Positions 42,841-52,143 of a stretch of 64,000 nucleotides of DNA are shown one piece after another. The position numbers were made by a program, and so were the translations under genes. A model generated the notes under the pieces. It searched no databases, had not been told where the DNA came from, and saw nothing but the letters and a program-made list of their open reading frames with translations. Source of the stretch: Pseudomonas sp. TNT3 (GTDB lineage: Bacteria; Pseudomonadota; Gammaproteobacteria; Pseudomonadales; Pseudomonadaceae); contig NZ_WFGV02000001.1 of NCBI RefSeq assembly GCF_010095445.2, forward strand, positions 186,001-250,000. Direction: 5' to 3'. Position 1 is the stretch's first letter, and every line of letters begins with the position of its first letter.

Positions 42841-42871
42841 AAAAGGCGACCTGAGAAGGTCGCCTTTTTTT
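42841..42871 (+). terminator. Rho-independent terminator of sbp
   Basis: AAAAGGCGACCTGAGAAGG continues to TCGCC and a run of seven Ts: a strong stem of six pairs with a short loop, 17 bases after the sbp stop. Confidence 0.9.
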
Positions 42872-42940
42872 GTGGGCTCTAAAAGTGTACAGCCCCCCTG
42901 TGGGAGCAAAGCGAGGTACCTGCGAAGAACGCCGGCTCTA

Positions 42941-43339
42941 TCAAGGAATGACCGCCTCAACCTCAATCTCGATCAGCCACTGCGGCAATGACAGCCCACT
43001 GACGATGATCCACGAAGACGCGGGTGGATTGTCCGGGAACCGTTCCAGCAATACGCGGGTGATCTGATCCTGTTCATCTCGCACAGATTCGGCGATGTAG
43101 ATCCGCATCATGACCACGTGGGACAGGTCTCCGCCGGTCCCGGCCAGGATGCTTTGGATATTCTCGAAGGCTTTCACCGTTTGCCCGTAGAGGCCTGCCG
43201 CAACTGTACGCTCCTGCTCATCAACGCCCACCTGGCCCGACAACAGCACGCGACGCCCACTGCTCACCTCAACCGCCTGACTGAAGCCGTATTGGAGTGA
43301 GTTGAAGACGGTTGACGGGTTGATCGTTGTTATCGGCAT
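42941..43339 (-). CDS. RidA-family protein
   Basis: The 132-residue protein follows the RidA/YjgF pattern: VLLSGQVGVDEQERTVAAGL, QTVKAFENIQSILAGTGGDL, VVMMRIYIAESVRDE and the end LIEIEVEAVIP. RidA proteins hydrolyse reactive enamine/imine intermediates made by PLP enzymes. The Arg that binds the carboxylate in true RidA (in an FR-A motif near residue 105) is not clear here; the segment is PPASSWIIVSGL. It may belong to one of the Rid subgroups of unknown activity. It stands alone on the minus strand. Confidence 0.88.
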   Translation of the reverse strand: MPITTINPSTVFNSLQYGFSQAVEVSSGRRVLLSGQVGVDEQERTVAAGLYGQTVKAFENIQSILAGTGGDLSHVVMMRIYIAESVRDEQDQITRVLLERFPDNPPASSWIIVSGLSLPQWLIEIEVEAVIP

Positions 43340-43460
43340 GGAAAACTCCCTGTTGGTTAAACGAACCGAGGAAGCTAAACCAGCGTCGTTTCAGGGTCCA
43401 TGGGAAACACTACGGCTGCAATATCTGGACATGTTACAACCGAAAACAATGGCATTTTGT

Positions 43461-43484
43461 GGCGAGGGAGCTTGCTCCCTCGCC
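43461..43484. repeat. Perfect palindrome downstream of the DUF6124 gene
   Basis: GGCGAGGGAGC-TT-GCTCCCTCGCC is a perfect 24-bp inverted repeat of the family also seen at 39.8 kb, 14 bases after the stop of the leftward gene. It could serve as its terminator. Confidence 0.75.
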
Positions 43485-43497
43485 TCAGATTTAGCCG

Positions 43498-43869
43498 TTA
43501 CGCCTGAGGGTCGATGTTGTCCAGCGCGCGGTTCACTGCGAGTTCGGCCAGCATGACGATCTGCGCAATGCCCAGTAGTGCGTTGCGGTAGGGCCCGTGT
43601 AGAAACCCTGCCAGATCACTGGCCATGACATTCGCCGAGGCCAGGGATTCGCAGGCGTGGGCCAGCAAGGTTTCGGTGTCGATATCGGGCGCGATCGTGA
43701 ACAGGGGGGTGGGTTTGCGGGGGGTGTCGGTGCTTTTTTGGCCGCCGGATTTCAGGTAATCCTGAAGGGTGTCATGGGGAGAGTCGGTGGGAATGCCGGA
43801 GTGGATTGAAGCGTCGGGGGTTGTGCTTTCGCCGTCTGATTCCGGGGGGTTGGGGGTTGGTTTGAACAT
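43498..43869 (-). CDS. DUF6124 family protein
   Basis: The 123-residue protein begins MFKPTPNPPESDGES, then a polar spacer, LFTIAPDIDTETLLAHACES with LASANVMASDLAGFLHGPYR and LLGIAQIVMLAELAVNRALD. This is the DUF6124 (earlier DUF3077) pattern, a family found many times in each Pseudomonas fluorescens-group genome. The first 60 residues are disordered-looking, the rest helical. No function is known. The upstream region folds into several hairpins, which I list separately; genes of this family often follow such leaders. Confidence 0.8.
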   Translation of the reverse strand: MFKPTPNPPESDGESTTPDASIHSGIPTDSPHDTLQDYLKSGGQKSTDTPRKPTPLFTIAPDIDTETLLAHACESLASANVMASDLAGFLHGPYRNALLGIAQIVMLAELAVNRALDNIDPQA

Positions 43870-44110
43870 GGTGATGCTCCTGGTTAACCGAAGGAGCCGC
43901 CAACATCACTTGCAGATGATGGGTGGCAGCTATGCGCGGGTCTGCAAGACCGGGAAACCAGGAACCCGGCAGACCCGAAGGTCTCCCGCGCAAAGCCGCC
44001 ATTTTAGCGGACACAAACAAGTGTCCTTATGGCATCGCTGTGCGACTGGTATTCCGGCGGGCTTGCAGACCCGATCACTGATGAGCAGTGACGGAAAGCA
44101 AGCTACGGAA
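43870..44110 (-). promoter_or_regulatory. Highly folded leader upstream of the DUF6124 gene
   Basis: Three hairpins stand in a row. The largest (43934-43991) has nested arms GCGCGGG/CCCGCGC, GTCTGC/GCAGAC and CCGGG/CCCGG. The second is GGACAC-AAACAA-GTGTCC (44009-44026). The third is CACTG-ATGAG-CAGTG (near 44076). This may be an RNA leader or a structured DNA site; which one cannot be told. Confidence 0.5.
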
Positions 44111-44759
44111 GGTGTCCAAGGCGCACAAGCCGGCGGATTCTGAAGTAGTTGTAGGCAACGACGCAAGGTGACGTAGCCTCCTGCCTACACGCAAATGATG
44201 CGATGTTTTTCAGACCGCCATCGCGAGCAGGCTCGCTCCTACAATAAATATTCGCCAGACACGCAATTGTGCCTGCACCACAGACCCACTGTAGGAGTGA
44301 GCCTGCTCGCGATGAGGCCAGTTCAGCCACTATCACTGTTGACTGTTAAAACGCCATCGCGAGCAGGCTCGCTTGTACGCAATTAAATCTTCTTTGCTCC
44401 TACAGAGGTTGAGCGCTATGGCCTACATCGGCGGTGTAATACCGTCCTTGCCGGCGGAAATCAATTGAGCCGTTAACGTGCCGTTAGCGCTTTGGGTGAC
44501 GAAGGTTACGATCTTCCCCTCCACTTTCCGCTGGCTCCAATCCCCCGGAAACCCTATTCACGACGAATCGAGAAGCAAGAAGATAAGCACGCTATCGAAC
44601 AGGATGTAAGTGAATGTATCATCAAGCCTCGAAATCAATCCGCAACTGGGCAGCACTCATTCCGCAAGGGAATGATCACTATTAGTCCAACCACTCTTCC
44701 GCCGTTTCAGCCTGCCGCTTAGCCTGCATGCAGTCCCCTATTGTTCAGCGAGACACGTT
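44111..44759. other. Intergenic region with three REP units and no gene
   Basis: No supported gene. REP units occupy 44218-44378. The remaining 380 bases before the MFS gene hold only short chance frames; the promoter of the MFS gene should be in the last 100 bases. Confidence 0.5.
44218..44378. repeat. Cluster of three REP units
   Basis: Units at 44218, 44290 and 44354 alternate in orientation (ATCGCGAGCAGGCTCGCTCC, then GGAGTGAGCCTGCTCGCGAT, then the first again). The first two form a REPIN-like pair; the third is single. Confidence 0.85.
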
Positions 44760-45965
44760 ATGAATCCAGCGACCTCAGTGCCCACCGGCACGGCGACAAT
44801 GACCCGAGGCATGGTGCTGCTTTTCGCCTTTTGCTGCGGCGCGATTGTGGCCAACATCTACTACGCCCAGCCGATCATCGGCCTGATCGCACCGGACATC
44901 GGCCTGACCAGCACCATGGCTAGCCTGATTGTTTCGCTGACCCAGATTGGCTACGCGTTGGGCCTGTTCTTCCTCGTCCCGCTGGGCGATCTGCTGGAAA
45001 ACCGCCGGCTGATGATCATCACCACGCTGGTGGCGATAGCCAGTTTGCTAGGCGCGGCGTTTACGGATCAGCCGAACGTGTTCCTGTTGATTTCATTGCT
45101 GGTGGGGTTCAGTTCGGTGTCGGTGCAGATCCTGATTCCACTGGCGGCGCACCTGGCACCGGAAGAAACCCGCGGACGTGTGGTCGGCGGGATCATGGGC
45201 GGGTTGTTGCTGGGGATTCTGCTGGCGCGACCAGTGTCCAGCGTGGTGGCTGACCACTTCGGCTGGCGGGCAATGTTTGTCATTGCGGCGGTGTTGATGG
45301 CGGCGATCAGCCTTGTGCTGGCCCTGACCATCCCCAAGCGTGAGCCTGATCACAGCGCCACTTATGGTCAGCTGCTGGGCTCGCTCTGGACACTGCTGCG
45401 GACACAACCGGTGCTGCGTCAGCGTGCTTTCTACCAGGGCTGCATGTTCGCGACCTTCAGCCTGTTCTGGACCGCCGTGCCGCTGGAACTGACGCGCAAT
45501 CACGGTTTGTCGCAAACCCAGATTGCGATTTTTGCCCTGGTCGGGGCCATCGGCGCCATCGCGGCCCCCATAGCTGGACGGCTGGCAGACGCGGGTCATA
45601 CCCGTATCGCCTCTCTGCTGGCGCTGGTGTTCGCCAGCCTGAGCTTTCTTCCGGCCTTAATCCACCCGGTCTACAGCGTCATCGGTCTGGCGGTGACGGG
45701 CGTAGTGCTCGACTTCTGTGTGCAGATGAACATGGTGCTTGGCCAACGTGCGGTCTACGCACTCGACGCCAAGAGCCGCAGTCGCCTGAATGCGCTGTAC
45801 ATGACCAGCATCTTTATTGGCGGCGCGTTCGGCTCTTCGGTAGCCAGTGCGGTGTACGAGCATGGCGGCTGGTTGTGGATCGTGATTGTCGGCAGCGCGT
45901 TTCCGCTGCTGGCGCTGGTGCGGTTCTTGAGTGTTTCGCAGAGGGGGTCGCTGGCAGCGGCCTAA
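44760..45965 (+). CDS. MFS transporter
   Basis: The 401-residue protein has twelve hydrophobic segments in two halves. The loop between TM2 and TM3 carries PLGDLLENRRLMI, the MFS motif A (G-x-L-D-R-x-G-R-R type), and the second half has AGRLADAGHTRIAS in the equivalent place. It resembles DHA1-type efflux proteins (segment ANIYYAQPIIGLIAPDIGL near TM1 is typical of an arabinose-efflux-like group). The substrate is unknown and no regulator is adjacent. The start ATG at 44760 has only a weak ribosome site. Confidence 0.88.
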   Translation: MNPATSVPTGTATMTRGMVLLFAFCCGAIVANIYYAQPIIGLIAPDIGLTSTMASLIVSLTQIGYALGLFFLVPLGDLLENRRLMIITTLVAIASLLGAAFTDQPNVFLLISLLVGFSSVSVQILIPLAAHLAPEETRGRVVGGIMGGLLLGILLARPVSSVVADHFGWRAMFVIAAVLMAAISLVLALTIPKREPDHSATYGQLLGSLWTLLRTQPVLRQRAFYQGCMFATFSLFWTAVPLELTRNHGLSQTQIAIFALVGAIGAIAAPIAGRLADAGHTRIASLLALVFASLSFLPALIHPVYSVIGLAVTGVVLDFCVQMNMVLGQRAVYALDAKSRSRLNALYMTSIFIGGAFGSSVASAVYEHGGWLWIVIVGSAFPLLALVRFLSVSQRGSLAAA

Positions 45966-46017
45966 CCCTTAAAACGCATGGCGGGCGACGCGGAGTTCCA
46001 GTCAGAAGCCGCTTCCA

Positions 46018-46587
46018 TTATTTAATGGGGTGCCCGTCAATGCAGTCCAACAAGCGTTCGACCGTGTGCTCCAGCGGCCCGGAATTGTCGATCACGCACA
46101 ACGCCGGATCGTGCTCTGCGAGCAGTTGTTCACTGAAACGCGCATTGCGTGCCAATCGTGCGTCAATCTCGTCGACCGATTCACGTCCCCGCGCCAGCAA
46201 GCGCTGGCGCAGCACGGTTTGGTCCACGGTTAGTAACAGCACCAGCAGGTTCGGATAACGCAGGCGCGTCGCCGGCAAATGACCGCGCGAGCCATTGACC
46301 AGCACGTCGTGCCCCGCTGCCAGCCAATCGTCGATGTCACGTGGAATGCCATACGCCAGGCCATTGGCGCGCCAGCTAAGGGCAAATCCGCCCTGCGCCT
46401 CGATAGCCAGGAATTCCTCCAGGCTGACGCCAAGTGCCGCTTCCCCCACGGCTTCCGCGGAGCGGGTGATGACGCGCCGCACAATGCGACAACCGCGCTC
46501 GGCCAAAGGCGCTCGTGCGGCATCCAGCAGGCTGTCCTTGCCCGAACCTGAAGGTCCGATGAGATAGATCATCCTGCCCGCCATCAA
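46018..46587 (-). CDS. phnN: Ribose 1,5-bisphosphokinase
   Basis: The 189-residue protein has the P-loop MIYLIGPSGSGKDSLLDA (6-23), VRRVITRSAEAVGE, ALSWRANGLAYGIP and VLVNGSRGHLPATRLRYP, the PhnN pattern within the guanylate-kinase-like fold. PhnN phosphorylates ribose 1,5-bisphosphate to PRPP in the last step of phosphonate (C-P lyase) use. No other phn genes are in the window, so this is either the end of a phn operon lost here or a stand-alone PRPP bypass gene. It converges with the MFS gene. Confidence 0.92.
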   Translation of the reverse strand: MMAGRMIYLIGPSGSGKDSLLDAARAPLAERGCRIVRRVITRSAEAVGEAALGVSLEEFLAIEAQGGFALSWRANGLAYGIPRDIDDWLAAGHDVLVNGSRGHLPATRLRYPNLLVLLLTVDQTVLRQRLLARGRESVDEIDARLARNARFSEQLLAEHDPALCVIDNSGPLEHTVERLLDCIDGHPIK

Positions 46588-46708
46588 AACACCCTCTTCG
46601 TTTATCGCCGCGCATGTTGAACGACGCTGGGGGTGTACCCGATCAATACGTAAACCCGAAACTTTTCCAGCATGAACAAGAAAGGAACCTCAGAGGTACG
46701 CATACTTT

Positions 46709-46856
46709 TGTGGCGAGGGGATTTATTGAAACGTCGCACCGCCCCGTTGGGCTGCGAAGCAGCCCCAAAAGCCGCAACCCAGGTGTATCAGGTACACCGC
46801 GCACTCTGATTTCACGACTGCTGCGCAGCCGAACGGGGACAAGTCCCCTCGCCACG
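46709..46856. repeat. Long inverted repeat between phnN and the lipoprotein gene
   Basis: TGTGGCGAGGGGATTT and a matching arm GACAAGTCCCCTCGCCACGA enclose inner arms CGCACCGCCCCGTTGGGCTG / GACTGCTGCGCAGCCGAACG and GCTGCGAAGCAGC. It belongs to the same palindrome family as the repeats at 39.8 and 43.5 kb. It lies between the phnN start and the stop of the lipoprotein gene, both on the minus strand. Confidence 0.7.
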
Positions 46857-46885
46857 AATGTATGCGCTGCGCTTTTATCTATGTA

Positions 46886-47296
46886 TCACTGTCCGAATTG
46901 ACGCCCCAAACCACCCGGCACGCCATGGATATCGGTATCTTCCCAAGGCCCGTTCGGGCTGATCGAGCGGCTCCAGCCGTTGTTCCACCGATAGTAAGTG
47001 CGCTGGCGATAGAACGTGTTGGTCTGATCATCCAGCACATAGACGCCTAGCTTGGCATCCCAGTGACTGTTACCACCCGGTGGCGGCGCGAAGCTTGCGG
47101 ACGTGCGCGGCAACGGTTTTGCAGGCTTGGCCGGAATGCTCGGCTTGCTCGGCGTTGGCGACGTCGAGGGCGTCGGGCGGGGCTGCGAGGGTGGGATCGG
47201 TGGCAGCGGCGTTTGCGTTGGCTCCGGCCGCTGGACCGCACATGCGCTTAACCCCATGACCATGGTGATGAGGGTGATACGAGCGATGGCGATCAT
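46886..47296 (-). CDS. Small Pro-rich lipoprotein
   Basis: The 136-residue product has a signal peptide with lipobox GLSAC (Cys19), so it should be lipid-anchored. A Pro/Ser/Thr-rich stretch (about 25-70) may span the periplasm or wall, followed by a C-terminal domain with YVLDDQTNTFYRQRTYYRWN and GWSRSISPNGPWED. The YYRWNNGW type of motif occurs in small envelope proteins of unknown role. It lies just downstream of ccmI on the same strand, 27 bases away, and could be co-transcribed with the ccm operon, though it is not a known ccm gene. Confidence 0.75.
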   Translation of the reverse strand: MIAIARITLITMVMGLSACAVQRPEPTQTPLPPIPPSQPRPTPSTSPTPSKPSIPAKPAKPLPRTSASFAPPPGGNSHWDAKLGVYVLDDQTNTFYRQRTYYRWNNGWSRSISPNGPWEDTDIHGVPGGLGRQFGQ

Positions 47297-47323
47297 AGGC
47301 GCTTCCTTTGTTGTCCCGGACTG

Positions 47324-48526
47324 TTATTTGTCCGGACTGTCGATGGTCAGTTTTTGCGGCGCAGTGCTGCTGCTGGCCAGAGGCTGGCTACGACCGACCC
47401 ATTCACCGGCAGTTGGTTGGCCGGCGCGGGAAATGCGCGCAACCAGTTGGACTTCAGGGAAGTTCGACAGTTTCAACTGCGGCATCATTGCGTCGGCATC
47501 ACCCAGCTCGACAGTTACCGGCAAGTCGGCAACGGTCAGACGCTTGGCAGCCAAGGGTGCCGGCGGCCCCGACGTAGCGCGGGCGAAGATGAACACGCTG
47601 TCCCCCGGTTGAACCTTCGCCTTGAGCGCTGGCGCGAGGTCAACGGTGACTTTCAGCAGCGCTGGCGCTTTGGCCACAGGTGCCTGGGCGACCTTGCCGC
47701 CACTGGCTTCAAGTTTCTCGGTAGCCCGGGCGATCCCGCCTTCCAGTGCGCCGCGAGAATTGTCCTGTGCAGGCAACTGGGCAAGCAGGCGGTTCCAGTA
47801 ATCGATGGCGTCCTGATATCGCTCGCTTTCGAAGGCAGCGATACCCAGCAGACCGAGGCTGGTGACTTCCTTGGGATCGGCTTTCAACGCTTCGTCGGTC
47901 AGGGCCTGAACCTTGTCTGACCACTTTTTACCGTCGGCGAAATACTGGGCCTGAGCCCATTGGCCAAGCAACTCGGGCTGCCGGCCGGCCAGGTTCACGG
48001 TGCGCTCGAACATCTTCGCAGCGTCGCCGGGACGGTCCTGGGCCATGTAGGTACGGCCCAGGAAGTACATGCCTTCTGCCGAATCCGGCTGAGCCGCGAC
48101 GGCACGCTCCAGGCGAAGGGTCATTTCTTCCATCGATTTCGGCGCCTGCGCGAACTCGCGCGTCAGCTCGACTTTGTCGCTGGCACCAAAATGCAGGTAC
48201 AAGCCAAGGCCCAGCACCGGCACCAGAATCGCCGCCAGCAATGGCAATGGTTTGCCCAGCCGCGATACGCGTGGTGCGGCAACGCCCTCGGTGTCGGCCA
48301 GCAATTCACGAGCTGCTTCGGCGCGACCGGTGTCCATTTGCGCGGCATTGAGCACGCCCTCTTCCTGCTGAGTCTGCAACTCAGCCACGCGCTCTTGGTA
48401 CAACGCGACGTTCAGGGCCGTACGATCCTCTTCAAGCTGGGCACGACGGCCACGCAACACAGGGATCAACAGAAAACTCAGGGCAACCAGAAGCAGCAGA
48501 CCTGCAGCAAGCCAGAAATCAATCAT
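47324..48526 (-). CDS. ccmI: Cytochrome c maturation protein CcmI
   Basis: The 400-residue protein starts with two membrane helices ([20 protein letters not shown], and [20 protein letters not shown]) separated by a leucine-zipper-like cytoplasmic loop, followed by a periplasmic TPR domain ([20 protein letters not shown] and [20 protein letters not shown]). The C-terminal domain is strand-rich. CcmI chaperones apocytochrome c to the haem-attachment complex CcmF/CcmH. Its start overlaps the ccmH stop by 4 bases. It is the last ccm gene of the operon. Confidence 0.95.
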   Translation of the reverse strand: MIDFWLAAGLLLLVALSFLLIPVLRGRRAQLEEDRTALNVALYQERVAELQTQQEEGVLNAAQMDTGRAEAARELLADTEGVAAPRVSRLGKPLPLLAAILVPVLGLGLYLHFGASDKVELTREFAQAPKSMEEMTLRLERAVAAQPDSAEGMYFLGRTYMAQDRPGDAAKMFERTVNLAGRQPELLGQWAQAQYFADGKKWSDKVQALTDEALKADPKEVTSLGLLGIAAFESERYQDAIDYWNRLLAQLPAQDNSRGALEGGIARATEKLEASGGKVAQAPVAKAPALLKVTVDLAPALKAKVQPGDSVFIFARATSGPPAPLAAKRLTVADLPVTVELGDADAMMPQLKLSNFPEVQLVARISRAGQPTAGEWVGRSQPLASSSTAPQKLTIDSPDK

Positions 48527-48993
48527 TCTTGGTTTTTATCCAACAGGTGGTCGAGGCGCTCGCGCTCCTCGGCAGATAGCGAGTCCGGGGAGTCAGTGCG
48601 CTGGACGCGGCGACGACGGACAATCACGAAGATGATCACAAAACCGCCCAGCAACAAGCCGGCGGGACCGAACCAGAGCAGCGCGGTCTTGGCATTCAAG
48701 GCCGGTCTGTAGCGGACGAAATCACCATAGCGATCGACCATGAAGTCGATGATCTGCTGATTGTCCTTGCCCTCGCCGAGCATGCGGAAAATCTCTTTGC
48801 GCAGGTCGGCGGCGATCGGTGCGTTGGAATCGGCGATGTCCTGATTCTGGCACTTGGGGCAGCGCAGCTCCTTGGTCAGCTCGCGAAAGCGCTCACGGTC
48901 GCCTTCTTTGGCGAACTCGTAGGTGTCGATGGCGGCGTGGGCCACGCCCGCCATGCACAACCCGAGAACGGCAGCGGCAATCCAGCGCTTCAT
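48523..48993 (-). CDS. ccmH: Cytochrome c maturation protein CcmH
   Basis: The 156-residue protein has a signal peptide ([20 protein letters not shown]), the redox motif [19 protein letters not shown] with the two active Cys, and one C-terminal membrane helix ([19 protein letters not shown]) followed by a basic tail. CcmH keeps the apocytochrome Cys pair reduced for haem attachment, working with CcmG and CcmF. The gene overlaps both neighbours by 4 bases. Length and motif are as in Pseudomonas. Confidence 0.96.
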   Translation of the reverse strand: MKRWIAAAVLGLCMAGVAHAAIDTYEFAKEGDRERFRELTKELRCPKCQNQDIADSNAPIAADLRKEIFRMLGEGKDNQQIIDFMVDRYGDFVRYRPALNAKTALLWFGPAGLLLGGFVIIFVIVRRRRVQRTDSPDSLSAEERERLDHLLDKNQE

Positions 48994-49526
48994 GGCTTGG
49001 CCTCATCGACCAGCGCCTGATACTTGGCTGCCAGTTTTTCGCGCCAGACCTGCTCATCGATCACACCGACGAACTTGTCGCGGATGATGCCCTTGGCGTC
49101 GATGAAGAAGGTTTCCGGCGCGCCGTACACACCGAGGTTCAGGCCCAACGTGCCTTCATCGTCACGGATGTCCAGCTGATACGGATTGTGGAACTCTGCC
49201 AGCCACTTCAAGGCGTCAGCGTTGACGTCCTTGTAGTTGATGCCGTAGATCACCACGCCCTGTTCGGCGAGCTTGTTGAGCACCGGATGCTCGACCCGGC
49301 AGGAAATGCACCAGGTGCCCCACACGTTGACCAACGCCGGTTTGCCCAGAATATCCGCCTTGGTCAGGGTTTTATCGCCCTGCACTGCGGGCAGGGAAAA
49401 CTCCGGAAACGGCTTGTTGATCATCGCCGAGGGTAACTCGGCCGGGTCCAGGTACAGGCCTCGGTAAAGGAAAACAGCCACCACCAGAAAAATCGCCAGT
49501 GGCAACAGCATCAACCAACGTCTCAT
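48990..49526 (-). CDS. ccmG: Thiol-disulfide protein CcmG/DsbE
   Basis: The 178-residue protein has an N-terminal membrane anchor (LMLLPLAIFLVVAVFLYRGL) and a periplasmic thioredoxin fold with the active site VNVWGTWCISCRVEHPVLN. WCISC differs from the WCPTC common in E. coli DsbE, with Ile-Ser between the Cys residues; Pseudomonas enzymes vary here. It reduces CcmH or the apocytochrome. A later GVYGAPETFFID carries the usual cis-Pro. It overlaps its neighbours by 4 bases on each side. Confidence 0.95.
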   Translation of the reverse strand: MRRWLMLLPLAIFLVVAVFLYRGLYLDPAELPSAMINKPFPEFSLPAVQGDKTLTKADILGKPALVNVWGTWCISCRVEHPVLNKLAEQGVVIYGINYKDVNADALKWLAEFHNPYQLDIRDDEGTLGLNLGVYGAPETFFIDAKGIIRDKFVGVIDEQVWREKLAAKYQALVDEAKP

Positions 49527-51511
49527 GCCGTAGCTCCTGTCATGCCCAGCGCTTCACGCACGCGGCTTTTCACCTTGACCCGGTAACGGCGATCCATTGC
49601 CGCCAGCAATCCGCCGAACCCGGTCAGCAGCCCGCCGAACCAGATCCAGCGCACGAACGGTTTGACGTGAACCCGCACAGCCCAGGCACCATCGCCCAAC
49701 GGTTCGCCGAGTGCGACGTAGAGGTCACGGGTGAACCCGGCGTCGATCCCGGCTTCGGTCATCACCGAGTTCTGCACGGTGTAGAGGCGCTTTTCAGGGT
49801 GCAGCACGCTGATTTCCGTGCCGTTGCGGATAACCCGCACCGTGCCTTTGTCGGAGGTGAAATTCGGACCTTCGAAGTGCTTGGCGCCTTCGAACACGAA
49901 CTGATACCCGGCCAGGTCCATGGACTCGCCCGGTGCCAGGCGCAGGTCGCGCTCGGCGCTGTTCTGGCTCGACAGCACGACACCCAGGGCGCATACGGCG
50001 ATACCCAGGTGCGCAATCTGCATGCCCCAATAGCTGCGGGTCAGTGTCGGCAAACCCTTGATCAGGCCTTTGTGACGTGTTTTGTCGAAGATGTCCCGTA
50101 CGCCCGCCAGCAGCACCCAGGCAGCGAGCATGAACGTCGCGATCACCGCCCAATTGAAATCGCCATAAGCGATACCGGCGACCACGGCCAACGCGGCGCT
50201 ACCAAGCAACACCGGGGTCAGCATGCCCACCAGCCATTTGACCGGGGTGTCCTTCCAGCGCACCAGCATGCCGACGGCCATCACGACCATCAGCAACGCC
50301 ATCAACGGGATAAACAGCGCATTGAAGTACGGCGGACCCACCGACAACTTGGCACCGGTCATCGCGTCGAGAATCAACGGGTATAGGGTCCCGAGCAGGA
50401 TCATCGAAGCCGCGACCACCAGCACCAGGTTGTTGCCCAACAGCAGCGTTTCCCGGGACCACAGGTTGAAGCCGACCTGGCTCTTCACTACCGGCGCGCG
50501 CAGGGCGAACAGCGTCAGGGAGCCACCTACCACGAACAGCAGGAAGATCAGAATGAACACGCCACGCTCAGGGTCGGACGCGAAGGCATGCACCGACGTC
50601 AACACGCCGGAACGCACGAGGAACGTACCTAGCAGACTCAGCGAGAAGGCCGCGATGGCCAGCAGAACCGTCCAGCTTTTGAACACGCCACGTTTTTCCG
50701 TGACCGCCAACGAGTGAATCAGCGCGGTGCCCACCAGCCAAGGCATGAAGGAGGCGTTTTCCACCGGGTCCCAGAACCACCAGCCGCCCCAGCCGAGTTC
50801 GTAGTAGGCCCACCAGGAACCCAGCGTGATACCGATGCCGAGGAAGGCCCAGGCGACAATGGTCCACGGACGGGACCAGCGCGCCCAGGCCGCATCGAGA
50901 CGGCCGCCCAGCAGCGCGGCGATGGCAAATGCGAATGCCACGGAGAATCCGACGTAGCCCATGTAGAGCATCGGCGGGTGAACGATCAGGCCGATGTCCT
51001 GCAGCAAGGGGTTAAGGTCACGACCGTCTGTTGGAATCTGCGGCAGGATACGGGCGAACGGGTTGGAGGTGAGGATCAGGAACAGCAGGAAACCCGTGCT
51101 GATCATGCCCATCACGGCCAATACCCGGGCCAGCATCACTTGCGGCAACTGCCGGGAGAACACCGACACCGCGAATGTCCAGGCGCCGAGGATCAACGCC
51201 CACAGCAGCAACGAACCTTCGTGCGCGCCCCAGACAGCGCTGAACTTGTAGTACCACGGCAATGCGCTGTTGGAGTTGCTGGCGACGTAATCCACAGAGA
51301 AGTCGTCAGTCATGAACGCGTAGGTCAGGCAACCGAAGGCAAACGCCAGAAAGGTGAACTGGCCCCAGGCAGCCGGCTGGGCCAGGCTCATCCACAGTCG
51401 ATCACCGCGCCAGGCGCCGAGCAACGGGACGCTGGACTGAACCAGCGCGAAACACAGCGCCAGGATCATCGCCAATTGGCCCAGTTCAGGGATAAAGATT
51501 GCAGAAGTCAT
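49523..51511 (-). CDS. ccmF: Haem lyase subunit CcmF
   Basis: The 662-residue membrane protein has about fifteen helices. The WWD motif WGGWWFWDPVENASFMPWLV lies near residue 250, and the periplasmic His residues are in segments such as LIVHPPMLYMGYVG and LIHSLAVTEKRG. The C-terminal periplasmic part includes NSAERDLRLAPGESMDLAGY. CcmF, with CcmH and CcmI, attaches haem to apocytochrome c. Length is normal. The start lies 3 bases from the ccmE stop. Confidence 0.97.
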   Translation of the reverse strand: MTSAIFIPELGQLAMILALCFALVQSSVPLLGAWRGDRLWMSLAQPAAWGQFTFLAFAFGCLTYAFMTDDFSVDYVASNSNSALPWYYKFSAVWGAHEGSLLLWALILGAWTFAVSVFSRQLPQVMLARVLAVMGMISTGFLLFLILTSNPFARILPQIPTDGRDLNPLLQDIGLIVHPPMLYMGYVGFSVAFAFAIAALLGGRLDAAWARWSRPWTIVAWAFLGIGITLGSWWAYYELGWGGWWFWDPVENASFMPWLVGTALIHSLAVTEKRGVFKSWTVLLAIAAFSLSLLGTFLVRSGVLTSVHAFASDPERGVFILIFLLFVVGGSLTLFALRAPVVKSQVGFNLWSRETLLLGNNLVLVVAASMILLGTLYPLILDAMTGAKLSVGPPYFNALFIPLMALLMVVMAVGMLVRWKDTPVKWLVGMLTPVLLGSAALAVVAGIAYGDFNWAVIATFMLAAWVLLAGVRDIFDKTRHKGLIKGLPTLTRSYWGMQIAHLGIAVCALGVVLSSQNSAERDLRLAPGESMDLAGYQFVFEGAKHFEGPNFTSDKGTVRVIRNGTEISVLHPEKRLYTVQNSVMTEAGIDAGFTRDLYVALGEPLGDGAWAVRVHVKPFVRWIWFGGLLTGFGGLLAAMDRRYRVKVKSRVREALGMTGATA

Positions 51512-51514
51512 CTA

Positions 51515-51970
51515 TTAACCCTCTTTCGCAGGAGTAGGTGCCGACATGCCACTGTCTTTCAGGGCTTTGGTGACTTCCGGCGGCATGTACTTCTCGTCGT
51601 GCTTGGCCAGTACTTCATCCGCCACCACGACGCCCTCCGCATTGAGCTTGCCTAGGGCCACGATGCCCTGCCCTTCCCGGAACAGATCAGGAAGGATGCC
51701 GCGGTAGCTGATGGTCACGGTTTTGTTGAAGTCGGTGACTTTGAATTTAACGTCCAGCGAGTCGCCGGAACGTTGCAGCGAACCTTTCTCGACCATGCCG
51801 CCCGCGCGAATACGCGTGTCCAGCGGGGCTTCACCGCTGGCGATCTGGGTGGGGGTGTAAAACAGGTTGATGTTCTGCTGCAGGGCGCTCAGCGCCAGGC
51901 CAACGGCAGCGCCGACACCGACCAGAATCGCGAGAATGATGATAAGACGCTTTTTGCGCAGCGGATTCAC
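51515..51970 (-). CDS. ccmE: Haem chaperone CcmE
   Basis: The 151-residue protein has an N-terminal membrane anchor ([20 protein letters not shown]) and a beta-barrel domain with [25 protein letters not shown] and [16 protein letters not shown]. The haem-binding His is in [13 protein letters not shown]. Haem bound covalently to this His is passed to CcmF. The C-terminal tail is short and polar. It overlaps ccmD by 4 bases. Confidence 0.97.
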   Translation of the reverse strand: MNPLRKKRLIIILAILVGVGAAVGLALSALQQNINLFYTPTQIASGEAPLDTRIRAGGMVEKGSLQRSGDSLDVKFKVTDFNKTVTISYRGILPDLFREGQGIVALGKLNAEGVVVADEVLAKHDEKYMPPEVTKALKDSGMSAPTPAKEG

Positions 51971-52143
51971 TTGCCGTTCTCCCGGCGCAGACGACGCGCC
52001 TCTTGTTGCAGATACCGCTTGCGGGCCAGGATCGGCGCCGCCACGTTAAGGGCCAGTACCGCCAGGCAGATGCCATAGGCCGACCAGACATACAGGCCAT
52101 GATGGCCCATGGCGATGAAGTCGCCGAATGAAGCAAAACTCAT
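51967..52143 (-). CDS. ccmD: Haem exporter protein CcmD
   Basis: The ATG at 52143 gives 58 residues, the usual CcmD length; the open frame starts earlier but the extra codons lie inside ccm[21 protein letters not shown] leads into one membrane helix ([20 protein letters not shown]) and a basic tail ([16 protein letters not shown]). CcmD helps release haem-loaded CcmE from the CcmABC complex. It overlaps ccmC by 4 bases. Confidence 0.95.
   Translation of the reverse strand: MSFASFGDFIAMGHHGLYVWSAYGICLAVLALNVAAPILARKRYLQQEARRLRRENGK

Noticed and set aside
50714..51655. A 313-codon frame antisense to ccmF
   Set aside because: Arg/Gln/His-rich shadow in a GC-rich membrane-protein gene.
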